A DNA stretch of 64,000 nt from Mycolicibacterium sp. ND9-15 (GTDB lineage: Bacteria > Actinomycetota > Actinomycetes > Mycobacteriales > Mycobacteriaceae), in the NCBI RefSeq assembly GCF_035918395.1, contig NZ_CP142362.1:161501-225500 (forward strand), read 5' to 3'. This document shows, in pieces, positions 9,087 to 18,318 of this stretch. The notes beneath the pieces were generated by a model that was not told the origin of the DNA, searched no databases, and was given only the letters and a program-made list of their open reading frames with translations. The translations under genes and the position numbers were made by a program. Each line of letters begins with the position of its first letter. Position 1 is the stretch's first letter.

Positions 9087-12000
9087 GGTCGCCCATCAAC
9101 GCCGAAGACAGTGTCACGCGCAGCGACACATCCAACTCCAGCGTGGTGATCCGCTCGCCGCTGATCAGCCGCAGGTGCACCTGGGCCGTGCCGGGGTGGC
9201 GGGCCAGCACCTGTTTGAGCGCGGTCACCTTGTCCACTGTGCACTGCCGCGTCGGCAGACTGACCGCCAGCGGACGATTCAGCTGCGCGTTGGAGAAGTC
9301 CGGCACCACGAGGTCGTTGGCGATCAGGGAGATCCGATCGTCGCGGATCGCCACCTTTGCGCCGACCAGCACGACCGCGTCGTCACCGATCTCGCCGCCG
9401 AACGTCGAGTAGGTCTGCGGAAAGAACAGCACCTCGATACCGCCGGTCAGATCCTCCAATTGCGCTGACGCCCAGGGCAACCCGTTCTTGTTGACCCGGC
9501 GGTTCACCGAGGCCAGAATCCCGCCGATCCGCACCTGCGTGTCGTTGGGGATGTCACCGTCGAGGATGGCCGGGATCGCGGTGTCGACCTGGGTGGCCAG
9601 CAGGTGGGCGATGCCGTTGAGCGGATGACCGGACACGTAGAGGCCGAGCATCTCGCGCTCGAGCGCGAGTTTGTGCTTGTCCTCCCATTCCTCGTCGGGC
9701 ACCTTGATGGTGAACACGGCGTCGGTGGCGGTGTCGGCGCCGCCGAACAAGTCGAACTGCCCCATCGCCTCGGCCTTCTTGGTGCCGAGCACGGAATCGA
9801 CGGCATCGGTGTGGATCAGGAACAGCCCCTTGCGCGGGTGCCCCAGCGAGTCGAACGCCCCGGCCTTGATCAGCGACTCGGTGACCTTCTTGTTGCAGGG
9901 GCCGATCTCGATCTTGTTCAGGTAGTCGGAGAAGTCGATGAACTTCCCCTTCTCGGTGCGCGTGTCGATAAGGGACGCAACGACGTTGGCGCCGACGTTG
10001 CGCACCGCCCCGAGGCCGTAGCGAATGTCCTCCCCCACCGAGGCGAAGTTCAGCCCGGACTCGTTGACGTCCGGCGGTAGCACCGTGATGCCGAGCTTGC
10101 GACAGTCGGCCAGATACACCGCGGCCTTGTCCTTGTCGTCACCCACCGAGGTGAGCAGGCCGGCCATGTATTCGGCCGGGTAGTTGGCCTTCAGGTAGGC
10201 GGTCCAGTAGGACACCAACCCATATCCCGCGGCGTGCGATTTGTTGAATGCGTAGTCGGCGAACGGGAGCACCGTGTCCCACAGCGCCTTGACGGCAGCC
10301 GGGGAGAAGCCGTTGGCCTTCATGCCCTCGGAGAAGCCCTCGAACTCCTTTTCCAGGACTTCACGCTTCTTCTTGCCCATCGCCTTGCGCAGAATGTCTG
10401 CTCGGGCCAGCGAGTAGCCGGCCACCTTCTGCGCGATCCGCATGATCTGCTCTTGGTAGACGATCAGGCCGTACGTTTCGGCGAGGATCTCGCGAAGCGG
10501 CTCTTCGAGTTCGGGGTGGATCGGCTTGATCGCCTGCCGGTTGTTCTTGCGGTCGGCGTAATCGTTGTGGGCGTTCATGCCCATCGGGCCGGGGCGGTAC
10601 AGCGCGATGACCGCGACGACGTCCTCGAACCCGGTCGGCTGCATGCGGCGCAGCAGATCGCGCATCGGTCCGCCGTCGAGCTGGAAAACGCCGAGTGTGT
10701 CGCCACGGCCCAGCAGGTCGTACGTGGCCTTGTCGTCGAGCGGTACGGACTCGAGATCCAGCTCGATGCCCCGATTGGCTCTGATGTTCTCCAGCGCGTC
10801 GCCGATGATCGTCAGGTTGCGCAGCCCGAGGAAGTCCATCTTCAGCAGGCCGATGTCCTCACACGAGGGGTAGTCCCAGCCGGTGATCACCGCACCGTCC
10901 TGCGGGCGTCGCCACAATGGAATCGCGTCGATCAGCGGTTCGGAGCTCATGATCACCGCGCAGGCGTGCACGCCGGCGTTGCGCACCAGACCTTCGAGTC
11001 CGCGCGCCGTCTCGTAGATGGTGCGCACGTCGGGATCGGTGTCGATCAGCCCGCGAACCTCGGCGGCCTCCTTGTACCGCTCGTGGTTGGGGTCGGTGAT
11101 TCCCGACAGCGGGATGTCCTTGGCCATGATCGGTGGCGGCAGCGCCTTGGTGATCCGGTCTGCGATCGCAAACCCCGGCTGGCCGTAGTGCACACGCGCC
11201 GAATCCTTCAGCGCGGCTTTGGTTTTGATCGTGCCGAAGGTGATGACCTGGGCGACCCGGTCGCTACCCCACTTGTTGGCGGCATACCGCAGCATCTCCC
11301 CGCGACGACGGTCGTCGAAGTCGATGTCGATGTCGGGCATCGACACCCGCTCGGGGTTGAGGAACCGCTCGAAAAGCAGCCCGTACGGGATCGGGTCGAT
11401 GTTCGTGATACCCAGCGCGTAGGCGACCAGCGATCCGGCGGCCGACCCGCGACCGGGCCCGACCCGGATGTCGACCGAGCGGGCGTAGTTGATGAGGTCG
11501 GCGACGATCAGGAAGTAGGAGGGGTAGCCCTTGTCGCAAATGACCTTGATCTCGAAGTCGGCGCGATCGGTGTACTCCTGGGGCACGTCCCCCGACGGGA
11601 ACCGGCGCACGAGCCCGGCGCGGACCTCGTGGCGCAGCCACGACTCCTGGGTGTGGCCCTCGGGCACCGGGAACACCGGCATCCGATCGCGCACCGCCCA
11701 CACGTCCTCGTAGGACGAGACGCGCTCGGCGATCAGCAGCGTGGAGTCGCAGGCTCCGGGTACCTGGTCGTCCCACAGCGCGCGCATCTCCGCGGCCGTC
11801 TTGAGGAAGTAACCGTCACCGTCGAACTTGAACCGGTTCGGGTCCGAGAGCGTCTTGCCGGTCTGGATGCACAGCAGCGCCTCGTGGTTCTGGGCCGCGT
11901 CGCGGGTGACGTAGTGGCAGTCGTTGGTGGCCAACGGCGGAATATCGAGCTTCTGTCCGATGGCCAGCAGCCCCTCACGCACCCTGCGTTCGATCTCCAG

Positions 12001-12594
12001 GCCATGGTCCATCAACTCCAGGAAGAAGTTGTCCGGGCCGAAGATCTCCCGCCACTTCGCCGCGGCTTCGAGCGCCTCACGATCGTGGCCGAGGCGCAAC
12101 CTCGTCTGCACCTCGCCGGACGGACAACCGGTGGTGGCGATGATGCCGTCGGCATGCTCGGCGATCAGTTCCGCGTCCATGCGCGACCACTTGCCGAGCT
12201 GACCTTCGAACGACGCCAGCGACGACAGCTTGAACAGGTTGCGCATTCCGGTCGCGTTCTCGGCCACCATCGTCATGTGCGTGTATGAGCCGCTGCCGGA
12301 GACGTCGTCACCCTTCTGGCTGGGATCGCCCCACAGGATGCGCTTGGTGTCAAACCGCGAACCGGGCGCGATATACGCCTCGACGCCGATGATCGGCTTG
12401 ATCCCCGCCTCGGTCGCGGAGTTGTAGAACTCGCTGGCGCCGAACATATTTCCGTGATCGGTCATCCCGATCGCGGGCATCTGAAGGCGTTGCGCCTCGG
12501 CGAGCATCGGCTTGACCTTCGCGGCACCGTCCAGCATCGAGTACTCGGTGTGGTTATGCAGGTGCACGAAGGACCGCGAATCCGAAGGGCTCAT
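9049..12594 (-). CDS. dnaE1: DNA polymerase III alpha subunit (main replicative polymerase)
   Basis: 1181 residues, typical length. The N-terminal PHP domain retains metal-site residues ([24 protein letters not shown]), which in mycobacterial DnaE1 provides the 3'-5' proofreading exonuclease. The palm carries the catalytic aspartates in [17 protein letters not shown]; the thumb/fingers motif [18 protein letters not shown] is intact; tandem helix-hairpin-helix and OB-fold regions follow ([19 protein letters not shown]). The product copies both chromosomal strands. The ATG lies 9 nt after a TAGACT hexamer, compatible with a leaderless or very short leader. Confidence 0.98.
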   Translation of the reverse strand: MSPSDSRSFVHLHNHTEYSMLDGAAKVKPMLAEAQRLQMPAIGMTDHGNMFGASEFYNSATEAGIKPIIGVEAYIAPGSRFDTKRILWGDPSQKGDDVSGSGSYTHMTMVAENATGMRNLFKLSSLASFEGQLGKWSRMDAELIAEHADGIIATTGCPSGEVQTRLRLGHDREALEAAAKWREIFGPDNFFLELMDHGLEIERRVREGLLAIGQKLDIPPLATNDCHYVTRDAAQNHEALLCIQTGKTLSDPNRFKFDGDGYFLKTAAEMRALWDDQVPGACDSTLLIAERVSSYEDVWAVRDRMPVFPVPEGHTQESWLRHEVRAGLVRRFPSGDVPQEYTDRADFEIKVICDKGYPSYFLIVADLINYARSVDIRVGPGRGSAAGSLVAYALGITNIDPIPYGLLFERFLNPERVSMPDIDIDFDDRRRGEMLRYAANKWGSDRVAQVITFGTIKTKAALKDSARVHYGQPGFAIADRITKALPPPIMAKDIPLSGITDPNHERYKEAAEVRGLIDTDPDVRTIYETARGLEGLVRNAGVHACAVIMSSEPLIDAIPLWRRPQDGAVITGWDYPSCEDIGLLKMDFLGLRNLTIIGDALENIRANRGIELDLESVPLDDKATYDLLGRGDTLGVFQLDGGPMRDLLRRMQPTGFEDVVAVIALYRPGPMGMNAHNDYADRKNNRQAIKPIHPELEEPLREILAETYGLIVYQEQIMRIAQKVAGYSLARADILRKAMGKKKREVLEKEFEGFSEGMKANGFSPAAVKALWDTVLPFADYAFNKSHAAGYGLVSYWTAYLKANYPAEYMAGLLTSVGDDKDKAAVYLADCRKLGITVLPPDVNESGLNFASVGEDIRYGLGAVRNVGANVVASLIDTRTEKGKFIDFSDYLNKIEIGPCNKKVTESLIKAGAFDSLGHPRKGLFLIHTDAVDSVLGTKKAEAMGQFDLFGGADTATDAVFTIKVPDEEWEDKHKLALEREMLGLYVSGHPLNGIAHLLATQVDTAIPAILDGDIPNDTQVRIGGILASVNRRVNKNGLPWASAQLEDLTGGIEVLFFPQTYSTFGGEIGDDAVVLVGAKVAIRDDRISLIANDLVVPDFSNAQLNRPLAVSLPTRQCTVDKVTALKQVLARHPGTAQVHLRLISGERITTLELDVSLRVTLSSALMGDLKALLGPGCLGG

Positions 12595-12670
12595 AGGTAG
12601 GCCAGTCTATGACCGCCTTCCGACAGTTCTCGGCGTGTCGGGAATGCGTGTCTCCGCCCCGCCGCGCCGG

Positions 12671-12820
12671 CTACCGACGCTTCGTCAGATCGGCGCGCGA
12701 CCGCACGCGTTCCAGGCCACGCCTGACCTCCGCCGGCGTCGGTAACTGCCAACCGAGTTGTGTCAGGATTCCCGCCGTGACGAGGCCCGCCACCATGACG
12801 GCGAACAAGAAGCCATACAT
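12671..12820 (-). CDS. Small single-helix membrane protein (49 residues)
   Basis: An open frame in the 274-bp gap between rarD and dnaE1. One N-terminal transmembrane helix (about 3-20, FLFAVMVAGLVTAGILT) is followed by a basic cytoplasmic tail (PTPAEVRRGLERVRSRADL, then TKRR). Support: a TACCGT -10 hexamer exactly 7 nt before the ATG, codon use typical of the genome, and an amphipathic charged tail. No function is recognised. It could be a membrane-anchored modulator or a chance frame; the promoter placement favours a real gene. Confidence 0.55.
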   Translation of the reverse strand: MYGFLFAVMVAGLVTAGILTQLGWQLPTPAEVRRGLERVRSRADLTKRR

Positions 12821-12827
12821 GCCTGAA

Positions 12828-12833
12828 ACGGTA
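12828..12833 (-). promoter_or_regulatory. -10 hexamer for the 49-residue gene
   Basis: TACCGT on the minus strand fits TANNNT and is 7 nt from the ATG at 12820, as in leaderless mycobacterial transcripts. Confidence 0.45.
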
Positions 12834-12868
12834 TTGCCGGGAGGGACGCGGAGAAATCCGGTGTTTCC

Positions 12869-13741
12869 CTATGCCGTGACCCGTCGAATCGCATCGACGC
12901 TGAACACCAGCAGGGCCAGCCAGATCAGCGCGAATCCCAGCCAGCGCGCGGGCGGCATCGGTTCGCGGCCGACAAGCACGCCCCACGTCAACTGCATCAC
13001 CGGGTTCAGGTAGAACAGCAAGCCCATGGTGACCAGCGGCAACCGCTGCGCTGCGGCGGCGAACAGCAGCAGCGGCAGCGCCGTCAGCACCCCGGACAGG
13101 ATCAACAGCGCGACATGGCCGCCGCCGTGCTCGGTGAACGTCGCGTGCCCGGTGCTCTGCAGGACGGCCAGATAAGCCGCCGCGAACGGGGTGGCGAGAC
13201 CGGCTTCTACGCCGACGCTCACCCGCGGGTCGGTCGGCACCACCTTCTTGACCGCGCCGTAGAGACCGAAGGAGAACGCCAGGGCGAGGCCGATGTACGG
13301 CGGCGCACCCACCTCCGCGGTCAATACCACCACCCCGGCCACCGCGATGGCGAGCGCGGCGCACTGCGCGCGGTTGAGCCGTTCCCGGAAGACGATCAGC
13401 CCCAGCGCGACCGTCACCAGGGGGTTGATGAAGTAGCCCAGCGCCGCGTCGACCACGTGTCCGTTGTTGACGGCGTAGACGTAAACGCCCCAGTTGATCG
13501 AGATGAACGCCGACGCAGCGGCAAGCAGCACCCAGGTGCGACCGGCGATCTGCGTCAGGTCGCCCAGCCTGCCGACGATCGCGACGACGACGACCATCAG
13601 CAGAAAGCTCCACACGATCCGGTGCGCCAGCACCTCGACAGCGGACGCGGGCTTCAGCAACGGGAAGAACGCGGGGAACATCCCCCAGCACACATAGGCG
13701 CCGACACCGAACAGCAATCCGGAGTTACGGGCGTCCCTCAC
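12869..13741 (-). CDS. rarD: RarD/EamA-family membrane transporter
   Basis: 290 residues with about ten transmembrane helices, in the drug/metabolite transporter superfamily. RarD signatures: [16 protein letters not shown] at the N-terminus, [42 protein letters not shown] in the first repeat and [19 protein letters not shown] in the second. The GTG start at 13741 overlaps the stop of the pseudouridine synthase gene (GTGA), so the two are co-translated. The substrate is unknown; the name is historical (chloramphenicol-sensitivity protein family). Confidence 0.9.
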   Translation of the reverse strand: MRDARNSGLLFGVGAYVCWGMFPAFFPLLKPASAVEVLAHRIVWSFLLMVVVVAIVGRLGDLTQIAGRTWVLLAAASAFISINWGVYVYAVNNGHVVDAALGYFINPLVTVALGLIVFRERLNRAQCAALAIAVAGVVVLTAEVGAPPYIGLALAFSFGLYGAVKKVVPTDPRVSVGVEAGLATPFAAAYLAVLQSTGHATFTEHGGGHVALLILSGVLTALPLLLFAAAAQRLPLVTMGLLFYLNPVMQLTWGVLVGREPMPPARWLGFALIWLALLVFSVDAIRRVTA

Positions 13742-14670
13742 GCTTCGTGATTGCGCAGCGCATCGAGGGCGTGTTGCAGATCGGGCGGATACGGGCTGGT
13801 GATCTCGACGCGGCGCCCGTCTGCGGGATGCGCGAACGCCAGGGACCGCGCGTGCAGCCATTGCCGCTCCAGTCCGAGCCGGTGGGCCAGCGTGGGGTCG
13901 GCGCCGTAGGTGAGATCGCCGACGCACGGATGGTGCAGCGCGGCGAAATGTACCCGGATCTGGTGCGTGCGACCGGTTTCCAGCTCGATGTCGAGCAGGC
14001 TCGCGGCACGATGTGCTTCCAGCGTGTCGTAATGGGTGACGCTGTGCCTGCCGCCCTCGGTGACCGCGAACTTCCAGTCATGCCCGCGATGACGGCCGAT
14101 GGGCGCGTCGATCGTTCCGCTCGACGGATCGGGATGACCCTGCACCAGCGCGTGATAGCGCTTCTCGACGGTGCGCTGCTTGAACGCCCGTTTGAGGACC
14201 GTGTACGCACGCTCGGACAGCGCCACGACCATGACCCCCGACGTGCCGACGTCGAGGCGGTGCACGATGCCCTGGCGCTCGTGGATGCCCGACGTGCTGA
14301 TGCGATAGCCGGCGGCGGCCAGGCCGCCCAGCACAGTCGGACCGGACCAACCCACGGTGGCGTGGGCCGCGACGCCGGGCGGCTTGTCGACGGCGACGAT
14401 GTCGTCGTCGGAGTACAGAATCGTCATGCCCTCGATCTCGACGGGCGTGTTCTCCACCGGCGGAGGCGCTTCGGGCAGCCGTACGTCCAGCCACGCGCCC
14501 GCGGGCAGCTTGTCCGACTTGCCTGCGCGGGCACCGTCGATCTCGACACCGCCGTCCTCGGCCAGCGCCGCGGCCGCGGTTCGCGACAGGCCGAGCAACC
14601 GTGCGACGCCCGCGTCGACCCGCATCCCCGCCAGCCCCTCGGGGACCGGGAGCGACCGATCGGCCATCAC
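13738..14670 (-). CDS. RluD-family 23S rRNA pseudouridine synthase
   Basis: 310 residues. An N-terminal S4 RNA-binding domain (about 10-75) is followed by the catalytic domain with the RluA/RluD motif [17 protein letters not shown]; the conserved Asp is the catalytic residue. [31 protein letters not shown] and [12 protein letters not shown] are further family blocks. It isomerises uridines in large-subunit rRNA. Start is GTG 14670 or ATG 14667; either overlaps the lspA stop. The lspA-rluD order is conserved in many bacteria. Confidence 0.93.
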   Translation of the reverse strand: MMADRSLPVPEGLAGMRVDAGVARLLGLSRTAAAALAEDGGVEIDGARAGKSDKLPAGAWLDVRLPEAPPPVENTPVEIEGMTILYSDDDIVAVDKPPGVAAHATVGWSGPTVLGGLAAAGYRISTSGIHERQGIVHRLDVGTSGVMVVALSERAYTVLKRAFKQRTVEKRYHALVQGHPDPSSGTIDAPIGRHRGHDWKFAVTEGGRHSVTHYDTLEAHRAASLLDIELETGRTHQIRVHFAALHHPCVGDLTYGADPTLAHRLGLERQWLHARSLAFAHPADGRRVEITSPYPPDLQHALDALRNHEA

Positions 14671-15218
14671 TCGTCCTCGGCCGTCTTACGCCGGCCGACC
14701 GTGTCGAAGTCGAAGCCGAACAGCGACAGCGCGACGAGCAGGATGGCTCCACCCACCACGGCCGGGTCGGCCACGTTGAACACGGGCCACCAGCCGATGG
14801 ACAGGAAGTCGACGACGTGGCCCTGTAACGGGCCGGGTGAGCGGAAGAACCGGTCGACGAGGTTGCCGAGCGCGCCGCCGAGGATCATGCCCAGTCCGAC
14901 GGCCCACCACGGGGACACCAGGCGGCGGCCCATCCACACGATCCCGATCACCACGCCGGTGGCGATCAACGTGAGGACCCAGGTGTAGCCGGTGGCCATC
15001 GAGAACGCGGCACCCGAGTTGCGCACCAGAGTCCAGGTCACCGTGTCGCCGATGATCGACACGGGCTGGCCGGGGGTGAGCAGTTTGACGGCGAGAACCT
15101 TGGTGACGATATCGGTGACCAGTACGGCCGCCGCGATGCCGAGCAACAGCCGCAGCCGGCGCCTCGGCGGCAGTGTTTCCTCGGTGGTCTCTTCGGCCAC
15201 TCCCGGGTCGTCAGTCAC
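14667..15218 (-). CDS. lspA: Lipoprotein signal peptidase (signal peptidase II)
   Basis: 183 residues from the GTG at 15218. Four transmembrane helices. Both catalytic aspartate motifs are present: GNLVDRFFR and [11 protein letters not shown]; the N-terminal block [11 protein letters not shown] and RNSGAAFSM also match. It cleaves the signal peptide of prolipoproteins after lipidation. The acidic N-terminal extension (EETTEET) is common in mycobacterial LspA. It is divergent from ansA, with only 43 bp between the starts. Confidence 0.96.
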   Translation of the reverse strand: MTDDPGVAEETTEETLPPRRRLRLLLGIAAAVLVTDIVTKVLAVKLLTPGQPVSIIGDTVTWTLVRNSGAAFSMATGYTWVLTLIATGVVIGIVWMGRRLVSPWWAVGLGMILGGALGNLVDRFFRSPGPLQGHVVDFLSIGWWPVFNVADPAVVGGAILLVALSLFGFDFDTVGRRKTAEDE

Positions 15219-15261
15219 CGTTCCATCATCCCAAAGCGGGGATGCGGAAGAATCTCGCACC

Positions 15262-16182
15262 ATGGGTCGCCTCGTCGTCGTCACCACCGGCGGCACCATC
15301 GCCACGAGTACGGGCCAAGACGGCGTCAAGCGTCCGGCCCGAACCGGGGCCGAGTTGACGTCCGGACTGGAGGTCGACGTCATCGACGTGATGGCGGTCG
15401 ACAGCTCCCAACTGGGCCCCGCCGACTGGATCCGCATCGCGACCGCGACCACCGCACAGGACGCCGACGGTGTCGTCGTCACGCACGGCACCGACACCAT
15501 GGAGGAGACGGCGCTCTGGCTCGATCTGACCTACCGCGGCGCCGCTCCGGTGGTGCTCACCGGTGCCCAGCGCAGCGCCGACGCGCCCGATGCCGACGGC
15601 CCGGCGAACCTTCGTGACGCCTTGATTGTCGCGGGCAGTCCGGCCGCGCGAGACCTCGGCGTCGTCGTCAGCTTCGCGGGAGTGGTCTGGCAACCGTTGG
15701 GTCTGCAGAAGGTCTCGACGACCGACTCGCGCGGGTTCGCGGGCACCGCGATCGGCACGGTGTCGGACGCCGGGTTCGCCAGGCATGGGACGAAGGTCCG
15801 GCCCTTCGTCGGCGCGCTGCCGGCCGCCGAAGCGCCCAGGGTCGACATCGTCGCCGCCTACCCGGGCGCGGATGCGGTCGCGATGGACGCCTCCGTGGGC
15901 GCGGGCGCGCGGGGCATCGTGTTGGAGGCGTTGGGCGCCGGCAACGCCGGGCCGCCGGTGATCGAGGGGGTACGGCGACTGTGCCGCGCGGGAATCGCGG
16001 TCGTGGTGTGCACCCGCGTGCCCGGCGGCCGGGTCACCCCCGCATACGGTCCGGGCCACGACCTGGTGGCCGCGGGCGCGGTGCCGGTGCCACGGTTGCG
16101 GGCATCACAGGCGCGGGTGCTGCTGATGGCCGCGCTGGCGAGCGGCTCCCCCGTCGAGGACGCCTTCGCCCGCTGGGCTTGA
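15262..16182 (+). CDS. ansA: L-asparaginase
   Basis: 306 residues from the ATG at 15262. The first catalytic motif is [10 protein letters not shown] and the second [14 protein letters not shown], each carrying a nucleophilic Thr; the C-terminal [12 protein letters not shown] is also family-typical. It hydrolyses asparagine to aspartate and ammonia; the M. tuberculosis enzyme contributes to nitrogen acquisition and acid resistance. No Sec signal peptide is present, so the protein is probably cytoplasmic. The secreted-protein gene follows after 21 bp. Confidence 0.95.
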   Translation: MGRLVVVTTGGTIATSTGQDGVKRPARTGAELTSGLEVDVIDVMAVDSSQLGPADWIRIATATTAQDADGVVVTHGTDTMEETALWLDLTYRGAAPVVLTGAQRSADAPDADGPANLRDALIVAGSPAARDLGVVVSFAGVVWQPLGLQKVSTTDSRGFAGTAIGTVSDAGFARHGTKVRPFVGALPAAEAPRVDIVAAYPGADAVAMDASVGAGARGIVLEALGAGNAGPPVIEGVRRLCRAGIAVVVCTRVPGGRVTPAYGPGHDLVAAGAVPVPRLRASQARVLLMAALASGSPVEDAFARWA

Positions 16183-16203
16183 CGCGCGTGGCAACGTGGA
16201 CGC

Positions 16204-16689
16204 GTGCACTTCGAGAAAGCGTTTCGCCGAGGCACGACGATGATCGGGGTTCTGGCCTTGGCCCTCACCGCGGGCGCGGTGGCCCGTGCCGAACCGCCAC
16301 CGCCCGGGGCGGACGCAATCGACGACTACCCCGTCGCCGAAGGCCTCTACCGACCCGGTCCACCGCCCAACTACCACGTGTTCTTCCGGACACCGGAGGG
16401 CCTGTTCTGTGGCATCGGCCCCAACGGTGGACCCATCGGCTGTGACGGGGTTCCGCTGGACGCCCCGCCCGGAACCAACCAGACGTATCTGACCAGCGGC
16501 GGCCCCGCCCTCTACCGTCATTCCGCCGCACCGTCGTTCACGCGTGCGGACGTCGACGTGCTGCCCGCCGGCTACCGGCTCGAGAACTGGGGGGCGAGTT
16601 GCGGTGTCGGACACCAGGGCACCGTGACATGCAAGACGTATGGCGGGCACGGGTTCACGATCTCCGACGCCTACGGGGTGCTCTGGTAG
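16204..16689 (+). CDS. Secreted protein of unknown function
   Basis: 161 residues. N-terminal signal peptide (basic [10 protein letters not shown], hydrophobic [17 protein letters not shown], likely cleavage after ARA). The mature part is Pro/Gly-rich with four cysteines (FCGIGP, GCDG, SCGVGH, TCKTY), probably two disulfides. The pattern [26 protein letters not shown] is typical of mycobacterial exported proteins, but no function is known to me. Start GTG. The last 19 bp overlap the 3' end of dinB on the other strand. Confidence 0.75.
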   Translation: MHFEKAFRRGTTMIGVLALALTAGAVARAEPPPPGADAIDDYPVAEGLYRPGPPPNYHVFFRTPEGLFCGIGPNGGPIGCDGVPLDAPPGTNQTYLTSGGPALYRHSAAPSFTRADVDVLPAGYRLENWGASCGVGHQGTVTCKTYGGHGFTISDAYGVLW

Positions 16690-18038
16690 CGGGCCAACTC
16701 GGCGACATAATCCGGCCAGTCGAGGGAGTCGACCGGGTTCGCGCGCTCGATGCCGGACGCTTCGACGGGGAACGTGCGGGCCTGACCCGGGCCGGTGGTA
16801 CGGGTCTCGAACCGGACCGTCATCACGCCGTGCCCCGCCCCCTGGATCCAGCCGTGCCCGAAGTCCGGTTGTGTGACGTCGTCGCCGATGCGCCATGCCG
16901 GTGGGGTCGCGGCCAGGTCCGTGACGGTGGGCGGCAGCCCGGTGTGCGTGACATCGTCGGCTGCCATCAGCTCGAGATCCGGGAACAGCGACTCCTGACG
17001 GACATCGGAGAGCCCCGAGAAGCCAACGCCCAGAAGGCGAATCGGGCCGACTACCACAGGGTCGAGCAAAAGACGGCGTGCGGTCGCGACCAGGGTGGCC
17101 GCGTCGGTGGTGGCGTACGGCAGGGTCGCGGAGCGGGTGAGCGTGCTCATATCGGACTTCTTCAGCTTCACGGTCACGGTGCGGGCGCCGCGGCCGTCTT
17201 TCTCCAGGCGTCGGTGGGCGTGCTCGCCGATCGGACCCATCGCTTCGCGGAGCTGGTCGAGGGTGGTCAGGTCCTCGGGGAACGTGGACTCGGCGCTGAT
17301 CTGTTTGGCCGGTGCGTTCTCGGCGACCGGCCGGTCATCGATGCCGCGGGCCAGCCGGTGCAGTGCCCGGCCGACGGCCCCGCCGAGAATGTCGGTGGCC
17401 TCGGCCTCGGTGAGCGCGGCGAAGGCGCCAATGGTCTCGATGCCGAGCCGGTGCAACTTCTCCCCCGCGACGGGCCCGATCCCCCACAGCCTGCGCACCG
17501 GCAGGCCCTCGAGCAACGCGCGTTCCTCCTCCCGGCGAACCACCCGCATTCCGTCGGGCTTCGCCAGCCCCGAAGCGATCTTGGCGAGCTGTTTTCCCGA
17601 GCCCGCACCGATCGACGCGACCAGCCCGGTCTCCTCGAGCACCCGGGACCGCAGCGTTCGGCAGAAGCCCTCGACATCGCTCGCCGACGCGCCCGCAAGC
17701 TCGGCGGGCTCACCGAAGGCCTCGTCGAACGAGAGCTGCTCGAGGACCGGCACCATGGCGCGCACGGTCTCGAACACACGGCGGCTGGCGACGCCGTACA
17801 CCACTCCGCGCGGCGGCAGGACCACCGCGGTGGCCCCGACCAGCCTGCGGGCCTGATGCATCGGCATCGCCGACTTGGCACCGTAGACCCGCGACTCGTA
17901 GCTGGCCCCCGCGACCACGCCGCGTCCGCCCAGCCCGCCGACCAGCACCGGGCGTCCCCGCAACGTGGGCCGGGTCAGCTGCTCGACCGACGCGAAAAAC
18001 GCGTCCATATCGAGGTGCAGCACCCAGCGAGCGTCCAC
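16671..18038 (-). CDS. dinB: DNA polymerase IV (Y-family translesion polymerase)
   Basis: 455 residues. Catalytic residues in [14 protein letters not shown] and LSFDEAF; helix-hairpin-helix [22 protein letters not shown]; little-finger domain with [19 protein letters not shown] beta-clamp-binding peptide, QESLFPD, is clear near residue 370. It corresponds to mycobacterial DinB1 (dinX). The frame extends to a GTG/ATG-type codon at 18080, but the GTG at 18038 fits family length, avoids overlap with the divergent gene and has TAGCAT 8 nt upstream. Confidence 0.93.
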   Translation of the reverse strand: MDARWVLHLDMDAFFASVEQLTRPTLRGRPVLVGGLGGRGVVAGASYESRVYGAKSAMPMHQARRLVGATAVVLPPRGVVYGVASRRVFETVRAMVPVLEQLSFDEAFGEPAELAGASASDVEGFCRTLRSRVLEETGLVASIGAGSGKQLAKIASGLAKPDGMRVVRREEERALLEGLPVRRLWGIGPVAGEKLHRLGIETIGAFAALTEAEATDILGGAVGRALHRLARGIDDRPVAENAPAKQISAESTFPEDLTTLDQLREAMGPIGEHAHRRLEKDGRGARTVTVKLKKSDMSTLTRSATLPYATTDAATLVATARRLLLDPVVVGPIRLLGVGFSGLSDVRQESLFPDLELMAADDVTHTGLPPTVTDLAATPPAWRIGDDVTQPDFGHGWIQGAGHGVMTVRFETRTTGPGQARTFPVEASGIERANPVDSLDWPDYVAELARYQSTP

Positions 18039-18046
18039 AGCTGCCG

Positions 18047-18052
18047 ATGCTA
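18047..18052 (-). promoter_or_regulatory. -10 hexamer for dinB
   Basis: TAGCAT on the minus strand, 8 nt before the GTG at 18038. It faces the plus-strand hexamer at 18059-18064, so two back-to-back leaderless promoters share about 30 bp. Confidence 0.4.
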
Positions 18053-18058
18053 AGGCGC

Positions 18059-18064
18059 TAGCCT
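18059..18064 (+). promoter_or_regulatory. -10 hexamer for the S4-domain gene
   Basis: TAGCCT, 7 nt before the ATG at 18072, with no Shine-Dalgarno sequence; a leaderless start is likely. Confidence 0.45.
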
Positions 18065-18071
18065 GACCCGC

Positions 18072-18302
18072 ATGGCACACCCGGGCGCCGAACCTGTCGA
18101 TGTCCCGATCCGGGATGCCTCGATTCGGCTGGGTCAGTTCCTCAAGTTGGCCGGCCTCATCGACTCCGGCGCCGACGCCAAGTCGGTGATCGCCGACGGT
18201 TTGGTCACCGTCAACGGCGAGGTCGAACGCCGGCGGGGCCGACAGCTTCAGCCCGCCGATGTCGTGGCGTTCTCCGGCCGTGGCGCCCGGGTGGCTCGCT
18301 AG
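18072..18302 (+). CDS. Small S4-domain RNA-binding protein
   Basis: 76 residues, almost entirely an S4 fold: [42 protein letters not shown] followed by PADVV. This is the YbcJ/RqcP-like class of stand-alone S4 proteins that bind structured RNA or the ribosome. The precise role is uncertain; an rRNA/ribosome-associated function is an inference from the family. It is divergent from dinB and convergent with ileS, with only 9 bp between the two 3' ends. Confidence 0.88.
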   Translation: MAHPGAEPVDVPIRDASIRLGQFLKLAGLIDSGADAKSVIADGLVTVNGEVERRRGRQLQPADVVAFSGRGARVAR

Positions 18303-18318
18303 GCCGGCTCGCTAGGCC
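18293..18318. repeat. 13-bp tandem duplication carrying both convergent stop codons
   Basis: GGCTCGCTAGGCC occurs twice, back to back (18293-18305, 18306-18318). The TAG of the S4 gene lies in the first copy; the CTA that is the ileS stop on the minus strand lies in the second. Confidence 0.9.

Noticed and set aside
10234..12288. 684-codon open frame on the plus strand
   Set aside because: Lies entirely antisense to dnaE1; the composition (Arg/Val/Gly/His-rich) is that of an antisense frame in GC-rich DNA, with no domain.
16599..18053. 484-codon plus-strand frame
   Set aside because: Antisense to dinB; Arg/Gly/His-rich without protein-like pattern.
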